A stretch of DNA of 64,000 nucleotides, taken from Geothrix oryzae (lineage in GTDB: Bacteria; Acidobacteriota; Holophagae; Holophagales; Holophagaceae). The DNA lies in contig NZ_AP027079.1 in NCBI RefSeq assembly GCF_030295385.1, forward strand, positions 1,860,001 through 1,924,000, read 5' to 3'. The notes below the pieces were generated by a model. The model had not been told where the DNA came from. It searched no databases and saw nothing but the letters and a program-made list of their open reading frames with translations. Both the position numbers and the translations under genes were made by a program. This document shows, piece by piece, positions 1-8,127 of this stretch (within the stretch, counting starts at the first letter, position 1; each line of letters starts with the position of its first letter).

Positions 1-56
1 GCAAGGACAGCGTCGACGACATCATCGCCCAGTTCAAGAAGACCGGCGGAAACTGA
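1..56 (+). CDS. C-terminal end of an unidentified protein (partial)
   Basis: The first 56 bases hold an open frame entered from the left edge that ends in TGA at 54-56. The visible residues read KDSVDDIIAQFKKTGGN. The coding strand is plus, so this gene runs tail-to-tail with the minus-strand gene whose stop is at 89. Seventeen residues are too few to assign a family, and I do not name a function. Confidence 0.55.
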   Translation, partial: KDSVDDIIAQFKKTGGN

Positions 57-88
57 CGGCCGGGGCCCAGCCGATCAGACCAAACCGA

Positions 89-775
89 TCAGACCAGGAC
101 GATCTCCAGCTCTCCGATGCCCTCGATGCCGCAGCGCACACGGTCCCCTCGGACGATGGCGCCGACGCCGGAGGGCGTCCCGGTGAAGATGATGTCTCCC
201 GGGGCCAGGGCCACATAAGACGACAGGTGGGCGATCACTTCGGCCACATTCCAGGTCATCTGGGCCAGGTCGCCGTGCTGCCGCTCCACGCCGTTCACCG
301 ACAGCCAGATGGCCCCGGAAGCCGGGTGGCCGAGGCGGGCCGCCGGCACGAGCGCCGAGACCGGCGCCGACTGGTCGAAGCCCTTGGCCATCTCCCAGGG
401 TTGGCCCTTGTCCTTGAACTTCGCCTGGAGGTCCCGGCGCGTGAGATCGATCCCCACGGCGTACCCATAGACGCAGGCGAGGGCCTCCTCGGCTGGAATG
501 TCCCGGCCCCCTCCGCCGAGGGCCACCACCAGCTCCGCCTCGTAGTGCAGGTTGGAGGTGATCGGCGGATAGGCGATCTCACCGCCGCCCGGCACCACGG
601 CATCATGCGGTTTCCCGAAGAAGAACGGGGGCTCGCGGTTGGGATCGCCACCCATCTCCCGGGCGTGGTCCGCATAGTTCCGCCCCACGCAGTAGATGCG
701 CCGGACCGGGAACAGAGGCTCCATGCCTTCGACCGGAATCGCAGGGCGGGGGGGGGTGGGGATGACGAACGCCAT
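89..775 (-). CDS. Fumarylacetoacetate hydrolase (FAH) family protein
   Basis: This 228-residue protein matches the single-domain FAH fold of the YcgM/fumarylpyruvate-hydrolase type. Members hydrolyse or decarboxylate beta-keto acids using a divalent metal. Visible landmarks are the entry motif YCVGRNYADHA (residues 28-38), the likely metal ligands E79/E81 (HYEAELVVALG) and D110 (GIDLTRRD), the conserved AKGFD (130-134), and the C-terminal TGTPSGVG loop (198-205). The length is normal for the short class. It starts 9 bases after the xerC stop on the same strand, so the two are probably co-transcribed. The exact substrate cannot be read from the sequence. Confidence 0.88.
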   Translation of the reverse strand: MAFVIPTPPRPAIPVEGMEPLFPVRRIYCVGRNYADHAREMGGDPNREPPFFFGKPHDAVVPGGGEIAYPPITSNLHYEAELVVALGGGGRDIPAEEALACVYGYAVGIDLTRRDLQAKFKDKGQPWEMAKGFDQSAPVSALVPAARLGHPASGAIWLSVNGVERQHGDLAQMTWNVAEVIAHLSSYVALAPGDIIFTGTPSGVGAIVRGDRVRCGIEGIGELEIVLV

Positions 776-784
776 GGAATGCTC

Positions 785-1705
785 CTAGCCTTTGGCCCGG
801 GGGTGGGCCTTCTCGTAGGTTCGGGCCAGTTCATCGAGGCCCAGGTGAGTGTAGCGCTGCGTGGTGCTGAGGCTGGCGTGGCCCAGCAGTTCCTGGATGG
901 CCCGCAGGTCCATGCCGCGGTTCAGCAGGTGGGTGGCGAAGCTGTGCCGCAGCGCGTGGGGGCTGACGCGCGATCGCACGGAGGCGGCTTCCAGGGCCGT
1001 CCGGAGCAGCGCCCGCACGCTGGTCGGCGTGAGCCGCCCACCGCGCTGGTTCAGGAAGAGGGCCGCACTGGGCGGCAGCCCCCGGCTCGCCAGGAAGGCG
1101 GAGCGGAACCCGAGGTAGGCCGCGAGGATCTCCGCCGCTTGGGCATGGTAGGGCACCAGGCGCTCCTTGCGTCCCTTGCCCAGCACCCGCAGGGTGCGCT
1201 GGTCCGTCAGCAGATCCTGCAGATCGAGACCCACCAGTTCGGACACGCGCAGGCCCGAAGCATAGAGCAGTTCCAGCAGGCAGGTGAGGCGCGAGGAGGG
1301 GAAGTCGATGGCCGGCGGCAGGTCCAGGAGGGCCTGGCTTTCACCCTCCGTGAGGAAGGCCGGGAGCCGCTGGGGCTGCTTCGGATTCCGTAGGCCGGAA
1401 GCGGGATTCTTGGCGATGCGCCGCGTCTCCCACAGCCAGCGGAAGAACCCCCGCACCGTGGAGAGGATGCGGGCCTGGCTGGCGGGATCGAGGCCGCGGT
1501 CCCCCAGCTCCAGAGCGAATCCCCGGACGGTGCGGGGACTGACCTCCCAGTCGTCCCACCGGCCGCGCACGGCGTGGTCGAGGAGCTTGTCCAGATCACC
1601 CTGCTGGGCCCGGGCGGTATGCGGCGACACGCCCCGGGCGCGCTGCTCCAGGTGGAAGGCCTGGATGCCCTCCCCCAGCGGCGCTGCGCCCTTCCCTGTT
1701 ACCAT
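785..1705 (-). CDS. xerC: Tyrosine recombinase, XerC-like
   Basis: This is a 306-residue site-specific tyrosine recombinase of Xer length. It has an N-terminal SAM-like core-binding domain (about 1-110) and a C-terminal catalytic domain. All catalytic residues are visible: R153 (SGLRVSEL), K177 (GKGRKER), H250 and R253 (HALRHSFA), H276 (LGHASL) and the nucleophile Y285 (TTQRYTH). The frame stays open far upstream, but the ATG at 1705 gives the normal family length, and upstream codons overlap the divergent acyl-CoA synthetase. XerC acts with XerD to resolve chromosome dimers at dif. A second Xer-like gene lies at 41.3 kb; which is XerC and which XerD is inferred only. Confidence 0.88.
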   Translation of the reverse strand: MVTGKGAAPLGEGIQAFHLEQRARGVSPHTARAQQGDLDKLLDHAVRGRWDDWEVSPRTVRGFALELGDRGLDPASQARILSTVRGFFRWLWETRRIAKNPASGLRNPKQPQRLPAFLTEGESQALLDLPPAIDFPSSRLTCLLELLYASGLRVSELVGLDLQDLLTDQRTLRVLGKGRKERLVPYHAQAAEILAAYLGFRSAFLASRGLPPSAALFLNQRGGRLTPTSVRALLRTALEAASVRSRVSPHALRHSFATHLLNRGMDLRAIQELLGHASLSTTQRYTHLGLDELARTYEKAHPRAKG

Positions 1706-1738
1706 GCCTTCACATCCCCCAAGTGTTTCGGAGTCATT

Positions 1739-3565
1739 GTGGCCCAGCCCATCGAAACCATTGCCCAGCTTTTCTATACGGCCGCGGAGAAGAACCTTCC
1801 CGATGCCCTGGCCGCGAAGCGCAATGGCGTCTATGAACCCATCTCCCACGCCGAGATCGTGGCCCGGGTCGAGCGTTTGGCCCTGGCCATGGCCGCCCGC
1901 GGCCTCAAGCCCGGAGACCGGGTAGCATTCATGTCGGAAAACCGCCCGGAGTGGGCCATCGCCGATTACGCCTGCGCCATCCTGGGCACTCCCGATGTCA
2001 CCATCTACGCCACCCTGAACGCCGAGCAGGCGGCCTACATCCTGAAGGACAGCCAATCCCGGTGGGTGCTCTGCTCCACCCGGGAACAGCTCGACAAGGT
2101 GCTGGCCCACTGGGACGAGCTGCCGGCCCTGGAGGCCGCCGTGCTGATCGACGGCGAGCTCCCGGCGGTGACCGGCCGGAACCTGTTCCTCTGGTCGGAC
2201 CTCCAGCGGGAAGGCCTGGCCATGGAGGCCCGCCGTCCCGAGGTCCGCGCCTGGGGCGAGCAGAGGAAGGCCTCGGACATCCTCACCCTCATCTACACCT
2301 CCGGCACCACGGGCGATCCCAAGGGCGCCATCCTCACGCACGGCAACCTCGTGTCCAATGTCCTCGCGGGGCGGGCCACGGTGGCGAACATCACCGATAA
2401 CGAGCGGGCCCTGAGCTTCCTGCCCCTCACCCACATCTTCGAGCGCATGGCCGGCCACTTCCTCTGGTTCCATGTCGGCGCCTCCATCTACTACGCGGAG
2501 AGCGTCAGCACCGTCGCGGCCGACATGCTGGAAGTGCGGCCCACGCTCATGGCCTCGGTCCCCCGCATCTACGAGAAGATCTTCGCGAAGATCTACGACA
2601 CCGTGTCCTCCGGCAGCTTCATCAAGCGCCTGATCTTCCACTGGGCCATGCTGGCCGGCCGCCAGGCAGTGCCCTACCTGCTGAAGGGCCAGGAGCCCCC
2701 CTCTTGGAAGGGCATGTGGTACCGCACGGCGAAGGCCGTCGTCTTCGAGAAGATCCGCCAGCGCACCGGGGGCCGGCTGAAGATCGCCGTCAGCGGCGGC
2801 GCCCCCCTCGGCGGGAAGATCATGGAGTTCTTCTGGATCCTCGGCATCCCCATCCTCGAGGGCTACGGCCTGACGGAGACCAGCCCGATCATCACCGTGA
2901 ACCGCTTCGGCGAGGTCATCCCCGGCTGCGTGGGCCGCCCGCTCTACAAGGAGTGGAACGGCCGGCCCTTCGTGAAGATCGCGGAAGATGGCGAGATCCT
3001 CTGCCAGGGGCCGAACATCATGGTGGGGTACTGGAACAACGAGAAGGCCACCCAGGAGGCCATCGACGCCGACGGCTACTTCCACACCGGCGACATCGGG
3101 CACTTCGACGACGAAGGGCGCCTGTACATCACCGACCGCAAGAAGGAGCTCCTCGTCACGAGCGGGGGCAAGAAGGTGGCCCCCCAGCCCATCGAGAACC
3201 AGCTCAAGGTGGACAAGTACATCTCCCAGGCCGTGCTCATCGGCGACCAGCGGAACTTCATCACCGCGCTCATCGTCCCCAATTTCGACAGCCTGGTGCG
3301 GTGGGCGGGCTACAAGAAGATCGCCTTCAAGTCCCATGCCGAGCTCATCAAGAATCCGCTCGTGGTCGCCAAGGTGGGCAGCCGGGTCGAGCGGGTGAAC
3401 GAGCACCTCTCCAACTACGAGCGCGTCAAGAAAATCGTCCTGCTGGACCAGGAGATGACCCTCGAAGGCGGGCAGCTGACGCCCTCCCTCAAGGTGAAGC
3501 GGCGGGTCGTGAATCAGATGTACGCCGATCAGATCGAGGGAATGTACACCGAGCTCAAGGGCTGA
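1739..3565 (+). CDS. Long-chain acyl-CoA synthetase (AMP-forming)
   Basis: This 608-residue AMP-binding enzyme activates fatty acids to acyl-CoA through an acyl-adenylate, at the inner face of the membrane. The P-loop-like motif YTSGTTGDPKG sits near residue 186, the adenylate-binding GYGLTETSP near 376, the hinge and ribose-binding region TGDIGHFDDEG and ITDRKKELLVTSGGKKV follow, and the C-terminal lid is complete. It is the bacterial long-chain class (FAA1/FadD15 type). I chose the GTG at 1739 because GGAG lies five bases upstream and it removes an unrelated N-terminal extension. It is divergent from xerC with only 33 bases between the two starts. Confidence 0.9.
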   Translation: MAQPIETIAQLFYTAAEKNLPDALAAKRNGVYEPISHAEIVARVERLALAMAARGLKPGDRVAFMSENRPEWAIADYACAILGTPDVTIYATLNAEQAAYILKDSQSRWVLCSTREQLDKVLAHWDELPALEAAVLIDGELPAVTGRNLFLWSDLQREGLAMEARRPEVRAWGEQRKASDILTLIYTSGTTGDPKGAILTHGNLVSNVLAGRATVANITDNERALSFLPLTHIFERMAGHFLWFHVGASIYYAESVSTVAADMLEVRPTLMASVPRIYEKIFAKIYDTVSSGSFIKRLIFHWAMLAGRQAVPYLLKGQEPPSWKGMWYRTAKAVVFEKIRQRTGGRLKIAVSGGAPLGGKIMEFFWILGIPILEGYGLTETSPIITVNRFGEVIPGCVGRPLYKEWNGRPFVKIAEDGEILCQGPNIMVGYWNNEKATQEAIDADGYFHTGDIGHFDDEGRLYITDRKKELLVTSGGKKVAPQPIENQLKVDKYISQAVLIGDQRNFITALIVPNFDSLVRWAGYKKIAFKSHAELIKNPLVVAKVGSRVERVNEHLSNYERVKKIVLLDQEMTLEGGQLTPSLKVKRRVVNQMYADQIEGMYTELKG

Positions 3566-3683
3566 TCCGGTACCGGCGGGCCGGCACTGGGGGAAATCCC
3601 TACCCCGGCCGGCTCCCCCTGAAACCGCCCGGGAGCCACCTCTGATAGGCTGGACGGTCCATCCAGTCCCAGGGGGTTCTTCC

Positions 3684-4118
3684 ATGCGTGCCAGCGTCGC
3701 CTGCCTGTCCATCCTCCTGCTCGCCTCCACCTACGGATGCCGCGCCCCCCAAGCCTCCACGCCGCGCCTGTCCACCTCCCCAAGCGGCCTGGGGGTCGCG
3801 GACCTCGCCCCCGGGGGCGGCGCCTCCCCGCGGGTCGGCCAGACCTGCGTGGTCGAGGCCCTGGGCTGGGTGGAGGAGAACGGCCAGAAGGGACGCCTCT
3901 TCCTCGACACGCGCAAGCGGGGCTACCCCGCCACCTTCCCCCTCGGCGTCGGCCGAGTCATCAAGGGGTGGGACGAAGGCCTCGCGACCATGAGACAGGG
4001 CGGGAAACGCCTGCTCCGGGTGCCTCCTGCCCTCGGCTACGCCCCCCACGAGATCGGCGACGACATCCCTCCCGGGGCCACGCTGCTCTTCGAGTTGGAC
4101 CTCATCGACATCCGCTAG
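3684..4118 (+). CDS. FKBP-type peptidyl-prolyl isomerase lipoprotein
   Basis: This 144-residue secreted protein has a lipoprotein-like signal (hydrophobic stretch about 5-16, putative acylated C19 in STYGC; the -3 residue is not ideal). A single FKBP domain follows at about residues 45-144. Conserved features include FPLGVGRVIKGWDEG, the hydrophobic core GGKRLLRVP, LGYAPHEIG, and IPPGATLLFELDLIDI at the end. FKBPs catalyse prolyl cis-trans isomerisation and help fold exported proteins; the signal places it in the periplasm or on a membrane. The gene stands between the acyl-CoA synthetase and a sensor kinase on the same strand, with 118 noncoding bases before it. Confidence 0.85.
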   Translation: MRASVACLSILLLASTYGCRAPQASTPRLSTSPSGLGVADLAPGGGASPRVGQTCVVEALGWVEENGQKGRLFLDTRKRGYPATFPLGVGRVIKGWDEGLATMRQGGKRLLRVPPALGYAPHEIGDDIPPGATLLFELDLIDIR

Positions 4119-4148
4119 CCCGAGGGTTTCCACCATCCGAGGTCATCC

Positions 4149-5981
4149 GTGACTGCCCCGCGTCGAGCGCCCTCCCCCATTCCCATCCGGCCCACGCCGC
4201 CGGTGGAGAACCCACCGCCCGCTTCCCTCACACGGGGGGTGATCCGGTCCTTCCTGATCGTGTCGGCGATCATCGTCATCACCGAACTCACCATCATGGT
4301 GGCGCTGGAGCCCTTGTTCCTGGACGACCACCTGACCATGGCGTTCGTGGATTCCGGGACCCTCATCCTCGTCTGCTTCCCTTCCATGTACTACCTGCTC
4401 ATCAAGCCCATGGTCCGCCACCTCCTGGCCAAGGCGGAGACCGAACGGGCCCTGAGGGAGGTGCAGGCCACCAATGAGTTCATCCGGAACGACGCCAAGG
4501 AGCGGATCATGGCCGAGGCCATGGAGCGGACCAAGGCCGACGAGCGGATCCAGTTCCAGGCCAGGATCCTGGCCGTGGTCCAGCAGGGCGTAGTGGCCAC
4601 GGGAAAGCATGGCGTCATCCTCTACTGGAACCAGTTCGCCGAGCGGATGTTCGGGTGGACGGAGGAGGAGGTCCGCGGCGAGACCCTGGCGAAGGTGACC
4701 GCGTTCAGCGCAGCGGCCGTGCGCCAGGGCCTGTCGTCCTTCGGAGCCGTAAAGGGCTGGTCGGGTGAAGTGCGGGCCGTGCGCCGCGACGACACCTGGT
4801 TTCCGGCCTACCTCACCTGCTCTCCCATCTGGCGGCCGGACGGGTCCGTCGCCGGATTCGTCTACACCTTCATCGATACGACCGAGCGCAAGAAGGCCGA
4901 GGAGGAGCTGCGCTACTCCGAAGAGAAATACAGCACCGTCGTGGAGAACTCGCCCACCGGCATCTTCATCTACCGCAACGGCAAGCTGGAGTTCGCCAAT
5001 CAGAAGTTCTTCCAGATGGTGGGGCGGTCGCCTTCCGATCTGGAGGGCATGGATGTCGCGGACATCGTCCACCCCGACGACTGGCCCACCGTCCAGGAGA
5101 TCTGGCGGAGAAGGTTCCTGGGTTCGGCTCCCTCCCAGGACTACGAATGCCGTATCATCACCTCCACCGGCGAGACCCGCTGGATCAGCGGCCGCAGCAT
5201 CCTCATCCGGTACCGGGGCGAGAACTCGCTCCTCGCGAACATCCAGGACATCACCGAGCGGCACAAAGCCGAGCAGGCCCTCCGCGATTCCCGCGAGGCC
5301 CTGCACCGCCTCTCGGCCCGCCTGCTCACGGCCCAGGAGAGCGAGCGCCAGCGCGTGGCCCGGGAACTGCACGACAGCATCGGCCAGTCCCTGAGCGCCA
5401 TCAAGTTCATGGTGGAGCGAGTCCTGGACAGCGAGGAGTGGCCTCCGGCGGGCGGGCGCCAGGCCCAGTCCCTGCAGGCGGTGGTTCCCGTGATCCAGGC
5501 CTCGGTGGAGGAGGTCCGCCGCATTTCCATGGCCCTGCGCCCCTCCACCCTCGACGACCTCGGACTGCTGGCCACCATCGCCTGGTTCGTGCGGGAATTC
5601 CAGGGGACCTACCCCCACATCCAGGTGGAGAAGGTCATCGAGGTCGAGGAATTCGAAGTCCCCGACCTCCTCCGGACGAATGTGTTCCGCATTCTCCAGG
5701 AGGCGATGAACAATGCGGCCAAGCACAGTCATGCCGACAAGATCACCATCGTCCTGAGACAGGTCCTCCACGACCTCCAGCTCATGATCTGGGACAACGG
5801 CGTGGGCTTCGACCTCGCCGTCACCCGGCGCGACGGCGCCACGACGGGCTTCGGCCTAGCCTCCATGCGGGAGCGGGCCGAACTGTTCGGCGGCTCCCTC
5901 ATCCTCACCTCCACCGAGGGCGAGGGCACCATGATCATCGCCCGGTGGCCTACCTCCGAAGGAGACCCCGTCACTTCGTGA
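4149..5981 (+). CDS. Membrane PAS-PAS sensor histidine kinase (NarX/HisKA_3 type)
   Basis: This 610-residue protein starts at GTG 4149. Two hydrophobic helices lie near residues 34-56 and 62-82, followed by a coiled coil and two PAS domains (about 137-250 and 257-385; DITERHKAE marks the second PAS exit). A HisKA_3 dimerisation domain carries the phospho-accepting H408 (ARELHDSIGQSL). The ATPase domain has its N-box near 516 (EAMNNAAKHSH) and G-boxes WDNGVGFD and GFGLASMRERA. These kinases pair with LuxR/NarL-type regulators, and one is encoded convergently right after it, with the two gene ends overlapping by 11 bases. The signal sensed is unknown; no obvious periplasmic domain is present. 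Confidence 0.9.
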   Translation: MTAPRRAPSPIPIRPTPPVENPPPASLTRGVIRSFLIVSAIIVITELTIMVALEPLFLDDHLTMAFVDSGTLILVCFPSMYYLLIKPMVRHLLAKAETERALREVQATNEFIRNDAKERIMAEAMERTKADERIQFQARILAVVQQGVVATGKHGVILYWNQFAERMFGWTEEEVRGETLAKVTAFSAAAVRQGLSSFGAVKGWSGEVRAVRRDDTWFPAYLTCSPIWRPDGSVAGFVYTFIDTTERKKAEEELRYSEEKYSTVVENSPTGIFIYRNGKLEFANQKFFQMVGRSPSDLEGMDVADIVHPDDWPTVQEIWRRRFLGSAPSQDYECRIITSTGETRWISGRSILIRYRGENSLLANIQDITERHKAEQALRDSREALHRLSARLLTAQESERQRVARELHDSIGQSLSAIKFMVERVLDSEEWPPAGGRQAQSLQAVVPVIQASVEEVRRISMALRPSTLDDLGLLATIAWFVREFQGTYPHIQVEKVIEVEEFEVPDLLRTNVFRILQEAMNNAAKHSHADKITIVLRQVLHDLQLMIWDNGVGFDLAVTRRDGATTGFGLASMRERAELFGGSLILTSTEGEGTMIIARWPTSEGDPVTS

Positions 5982-6633
5982 CGAGGCCCTTCTCGATGGC
6001 GTAGGTGGTCAGGGCGGGCACCGTATGCAGCTTGAGCCGGTCCATCAGGTTCGCCCGGTGCTTTTCCACGGTTTTGGGGCTGATGCAGAGGTATTCCGCG
6101 ATGTCCTTGGTGCGATAGCCCTCCGCGATGAGCTTCAGGACCTCCCGCTCCCGGGTGGAGAGTTCATCGAAGGCCGGGCGAAGGGTGGAGGCATCCTTGG
6201 CCCCCAGATAGCCCGACACCACGGTCGAGGCGATGGCGGGCCCAAGGTACCGCTCGCCATTCAGCACGCTGCGCACGGCCAGCATCAGCTCCGAAGCGGA
6301 TGAATCCTTCAGCACATAGCCGTCCGCCCCGGCCTGGAGGGCGGTGAACACATAGTCCTCGGTCTTGTGGACCGTCAGGACCAGGACCTTGGTCTGGGGG
6401 CTGATGCGCTTGATCTCCTTCAAGGCTTCCAGCCCGTTGGACCGGGGCATGGAGAGGTCCAGCATCATGAGGTCGGGCGTCAGCTCCTCCGCCCGCCGCA
6501 CCGCCTCGCGCCCATCGGCGGCCTCCCCCACCACCTCGAGATCCGGTCGCGAGCTCAGCAATGCCTTCAGTCCTTCCCGGAGGATGGTGTGATCCTCCGC
6601 GATGACGAGGCGATATCGCTGTTCTTGGGCCAT
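5971..6633 (-). CDS. NarL/FixJ-family response regulator
   Basis: This 220-residue regulator has a receiver domain at 1-125 and a LuxR-type helix-turn-helix at about 155-215. Receiver residues are intact: acidic pocket E13/D14, phospho-acceptor D59 (MLDLSMP), T87 and K109 (GYVLKDSS). The DNA-binding part shows LSTREREVLKLIAEGY and SPKTVEKHRANLM. It is the natural partner of the HisKA_3 kinase at 4149-5981, but unusually the pair is convergent rather than in one operon, and the 3' ends overlap. The start ATG at 6633 faces a 247-base region holding a strong inverted repeat. Confidence 0.92.
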   Translation of the reverse strand: MAQEQRYRLVIAEDHTILREGLKALLSSRPDLEVVGEAADGREAVRRAEELTPDLMMLDLSMPRSNGLEALKEIKRISPQTKVLVLTVHKTEDYVFTALQAGADGYVLKDSSASELMLAVRSVLNGERYLGPAIASTVVSGYLGAKDASTLRPAFDELSTREREVLKLIAEGYRTKDIAEYLCISPKTVEKHRANLMDRLKLHTVPALTTYAIEKGLVTK

Positions 6634-6706
6634 GCCACTCTCGATCCCGTCGTGCGTGTCGCCACAGCCTAGCGGGACCAGGGGCGAATTGCCTAGTCAT
6701 TATGAA

Positions 6707-6766
6707 AAGGTGGAAATGGGGAGTTCCCCCCAAGCCAATGGGGGGGACCCCCCATTCGCCCACCTT
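6707..6766. repeat. Nested inverted repeat with alternative pairings
   Basis: In the divergent gap between two regulator genes, AAGGTGG (6707-6713) pairs with CCACCTT (6760-6766), and AATGGGG (6715-6721) can pair with CCCCATT (6750-6756). Inside, CCCCCC (6726-6731) can pair with GGGGGG (6740-6745). Alternatively AATGGGGGG (6737-6745) pairs directly with CCCCCCATT (6748-6756) around a two-base loop. The two structures exclude each other. No poly-T tract follows in either direction, so it does not look like a simple terminator. The rest of the 247-base gap (6634-6880) shows no gene. Confidence 0.6.
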
Positions 6767-6880
6767 CCCCCGGGACCCACCATGGGACCTGCGGGTTCGC
6801 TTGCGAGCCGATCCCGCGGCACGCCTCCCTTCGACCAGGCCCACCGGGACTCTGCCGGCGCCGAACTGAAATGAGATCCC

Positions 6881-7258
6881 ATGGTACTGATCGTGGAAGA
6901 CAACCAGCTGTTCCGACGGTACCTCCGGGACTCGCTGAGCCGTCATTTCCCCGATTTGAGCTTCCATGAGGCCGAAAGCCTCGCCCAAGGCCGACAGACG
7001 CTCCGGGAGACCCACCCGGAAGCCGTCCTGGTGGACCTCTGTCTTCCCGACGGCACGGGGCTTGATCTGGTGGAGACCATCCACCGGGACTACCCGGAAA
7101 TCTCAGTGGCCATCTGCACCGCCCATGATCTCCCGGAATACCGGGAGGCCGCACGGAAGGCCGGCCTGGATGGCTTTTTCGTCAAGAATCACCTCGACTG
7201 GGAGGGGGTCATCCAGCTCATCGCCGCCTCCCGGCACAAGTCCATGCGGCAGGCATGA
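6881..7258 (+). CDS. Stand-alone response-regulator receiver protein
   Basis: This 125-residue protein consists of one receiver domain and no output domain. The acidic pocket E6/D7, phospho-acceptor D52 (LVDLCLPDGTG), T80 (AICTAHD) and K102 (FFVKNH) are all in place. Such CheY-like proteins act by protein-protein contact or as phosphorelay intermediates. It lies divergently from the NarL-type regulator, so it may take phosphate from the same kinase, but that is inference. The C-terminus ends shortly after helix 5 with a basic tail. The next gene, a NosL-like protein, starts 73 bases downstream and has its own good ribosome binding site. Confidence 0.88.
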   Translation: MVLIVEDNQLFRRYLRDSLSRHFPDLSFHEAESLAQGRQTLRETHPEAVLVDLCLPDGTGLDLVETIHRDYPEISVAICTAHDLPEYREAARKAGLDGFFVKNHLDWEGVIQLIAASRHKSMRQA

Positions 7259-7331
7259 CCCCCTCGGCCCCGACTCCTGGCATGCTTTCGTGATCGCCCC
7301 CCTTGTTCCACCGATTCTCAGGAGACCTGCC

Positions 7332-7787
7332 ATGCGCGCCCTCGCTCTCGCCGCGGCCCTGGCGGCCGGCCTCTCGGCGGCCTCCGCGCCTCCCCCGGAG
7401 CCCCAGGGCAACTGCGCCGTGTGCGGCATGTTCGTGGCGAACTTCCCCGACTGGGCCTCGGCCATTTCGTTCAAGGACGGCACCACGGCCTGGTTCGACG
7501 GACCGAAGGATCTCTTCGCCTGCCTCCTGGACCTGGGCCGCTACGCCCCGCGCCGGAAAGCGGCCGACATCGTCTCGATCCGGGTGAAGGACTACTACGG
7601 TCTCGCCCCCATCGATGGCCGCAAGGCCTTCTACGCGATGGGCAGCGATGTCATGGGCCCCATGGGAAGGGAGCTCGTGCCCTTCGCTTCCGAGGCCGAT
7701 GCGCGCGACTTCCTCAAGGATCACAAGGGCCAGCGGATCCTGGGATTCCAGGAGGTCACGCCCGCCGTCCTCAAGGCCCTGGAGTAG
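7332..7787 (+). CDS. NosL-like periplasmic copper-binding protein
   Basis: This 151-residue protein has a cleavable signal peptide (about 1-19, ending ASA) and the NosL copper motif CAVCGMF (C28, C31, M33). NosL proteins bind Cu(I) and help supply copper to nitrous oxide reductase, but NosL homologues also occur without nosZ. Unlike classical NosL it lacks a lipobox. ATG 7332 is preceded by AGGAG. It is the first of five closely packed plus-strand genes with an ABC exporter-like pair; no nosZ, nosD or nosR is in the window, so a role outside N2O reduction is likely. Family assignment is firm; the job here is inferred. Confidence 0.85.
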   Translation: MRALALAAALAAGLSAASAPPPEPQGNCAVCGMFVANFPDWASAISFKDGTTAWFDGPKDLFACLLDLGRYAPRRKAADIVSIRVKDYYGLAPIDGRKAFYAMGSDVMGPMGRELVPFASEADARDFLKDHKGQRILGFQEVTPAVLKALE

Positions 7788-7797
7788 GCCCCCCGCC

Positions 7798-8127
7798 GTG
7801 CGCAAATCCACCTTCTTCCTGATCCTGACGGGCACTCAGGTCGGCCTGCTCGCAGCCGCCCTGCTCCATGCGCGGGTGCAGGAAGGACCGGCCCTCTTCC
7901 AGCGCCAACCCAGCCAGACCCTGGTGCGGGAACTGGGCCTCACGGATCTCTGCCTCTTCACCGAAGCCCGCTACACCCGCCACCCGGCCATGGCCGACCG
8001 CCACGCCGCCTTCCAGGATCACCCCCTGGGTCTGGAGCACTTCCCCTCCGGTTCCCTGGTGCCGCCGCCCGCCTTCCCCTCGAGACCTCATGCACCCGTC
8101 CCTGCGCCGCACCCGGAACATCCTTGA
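7798..8127 (+). CDS. Small membrane-anchored His-rich protein of unknown function
   Basis: This 109-residue protein begins at GTG 7798, 10 bases after the NosL stop. One N-terminal hydrophobic helix (about 5-24) is followed by a short, probably periplasmic segment. Residues 45-85 look conserved in style: LTDLCLFTEARYTRHP, then ADRHAAFQDHP and LEHFPSGS, with C52 and several histidines (H62, H69, H75, H81) that could bind metal. The tail is Pro/His-rich. Its last 38 bases overlap the start of the permease gene, which points to translational coupling. I do not recognise a named family. The position between NosL and an ABC permease suggests a metal-handling or adaptor role, which is inference. 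Confidence 0.7.
   Translation: MRKSTFFLILTGTQVGLLAAALLHARVQEGPALFQRQPSQTLVRELGLTDLCLFTEARYTRHPAMADRHAAFQDHPLGLEHFPSGSLVPPPAFPSRPHAPVPAPHPEHP

Noticed and set aside
785-1705. An integron or phage integrase on a mobile element
   Set aside because: The recombinase has plain Xer length and motifs, no cargo genes, no terminal repeats and no tRNA attachment site nearby.
3566-3683. Terminator after the acyl-CoA synthetase gene
   Set aside because: Several short GC-rich palindromes occur here (for example TGGAC/GTCCA just before the FKBP ribosome binding site), but none has strong arms plus a T-run.
1706-3730. Long minus-strand open frame extending xerC upstream over the acyl-CoA synthetase
   Set aside because: The added translation is antisense to a clearly conserved enzyme and has the low-complexity look of GC-rich shadow frames; XerC is complete from 1705.
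4143-5771. Minus-strand open frame opposite the sensor kinase
   Set aside because: No domain is visible and the plus-strand kinase has all expected motifs, so this is a shadow frame.
7332-7787. A nitrous oxide reductase (nos) operon
   Set aside because: Only the NosL-like gene is present; nosZ, nosR and nosD are absent in the window and the accompanying ABC pair is of MacB/FtsX rather than NosFY type.
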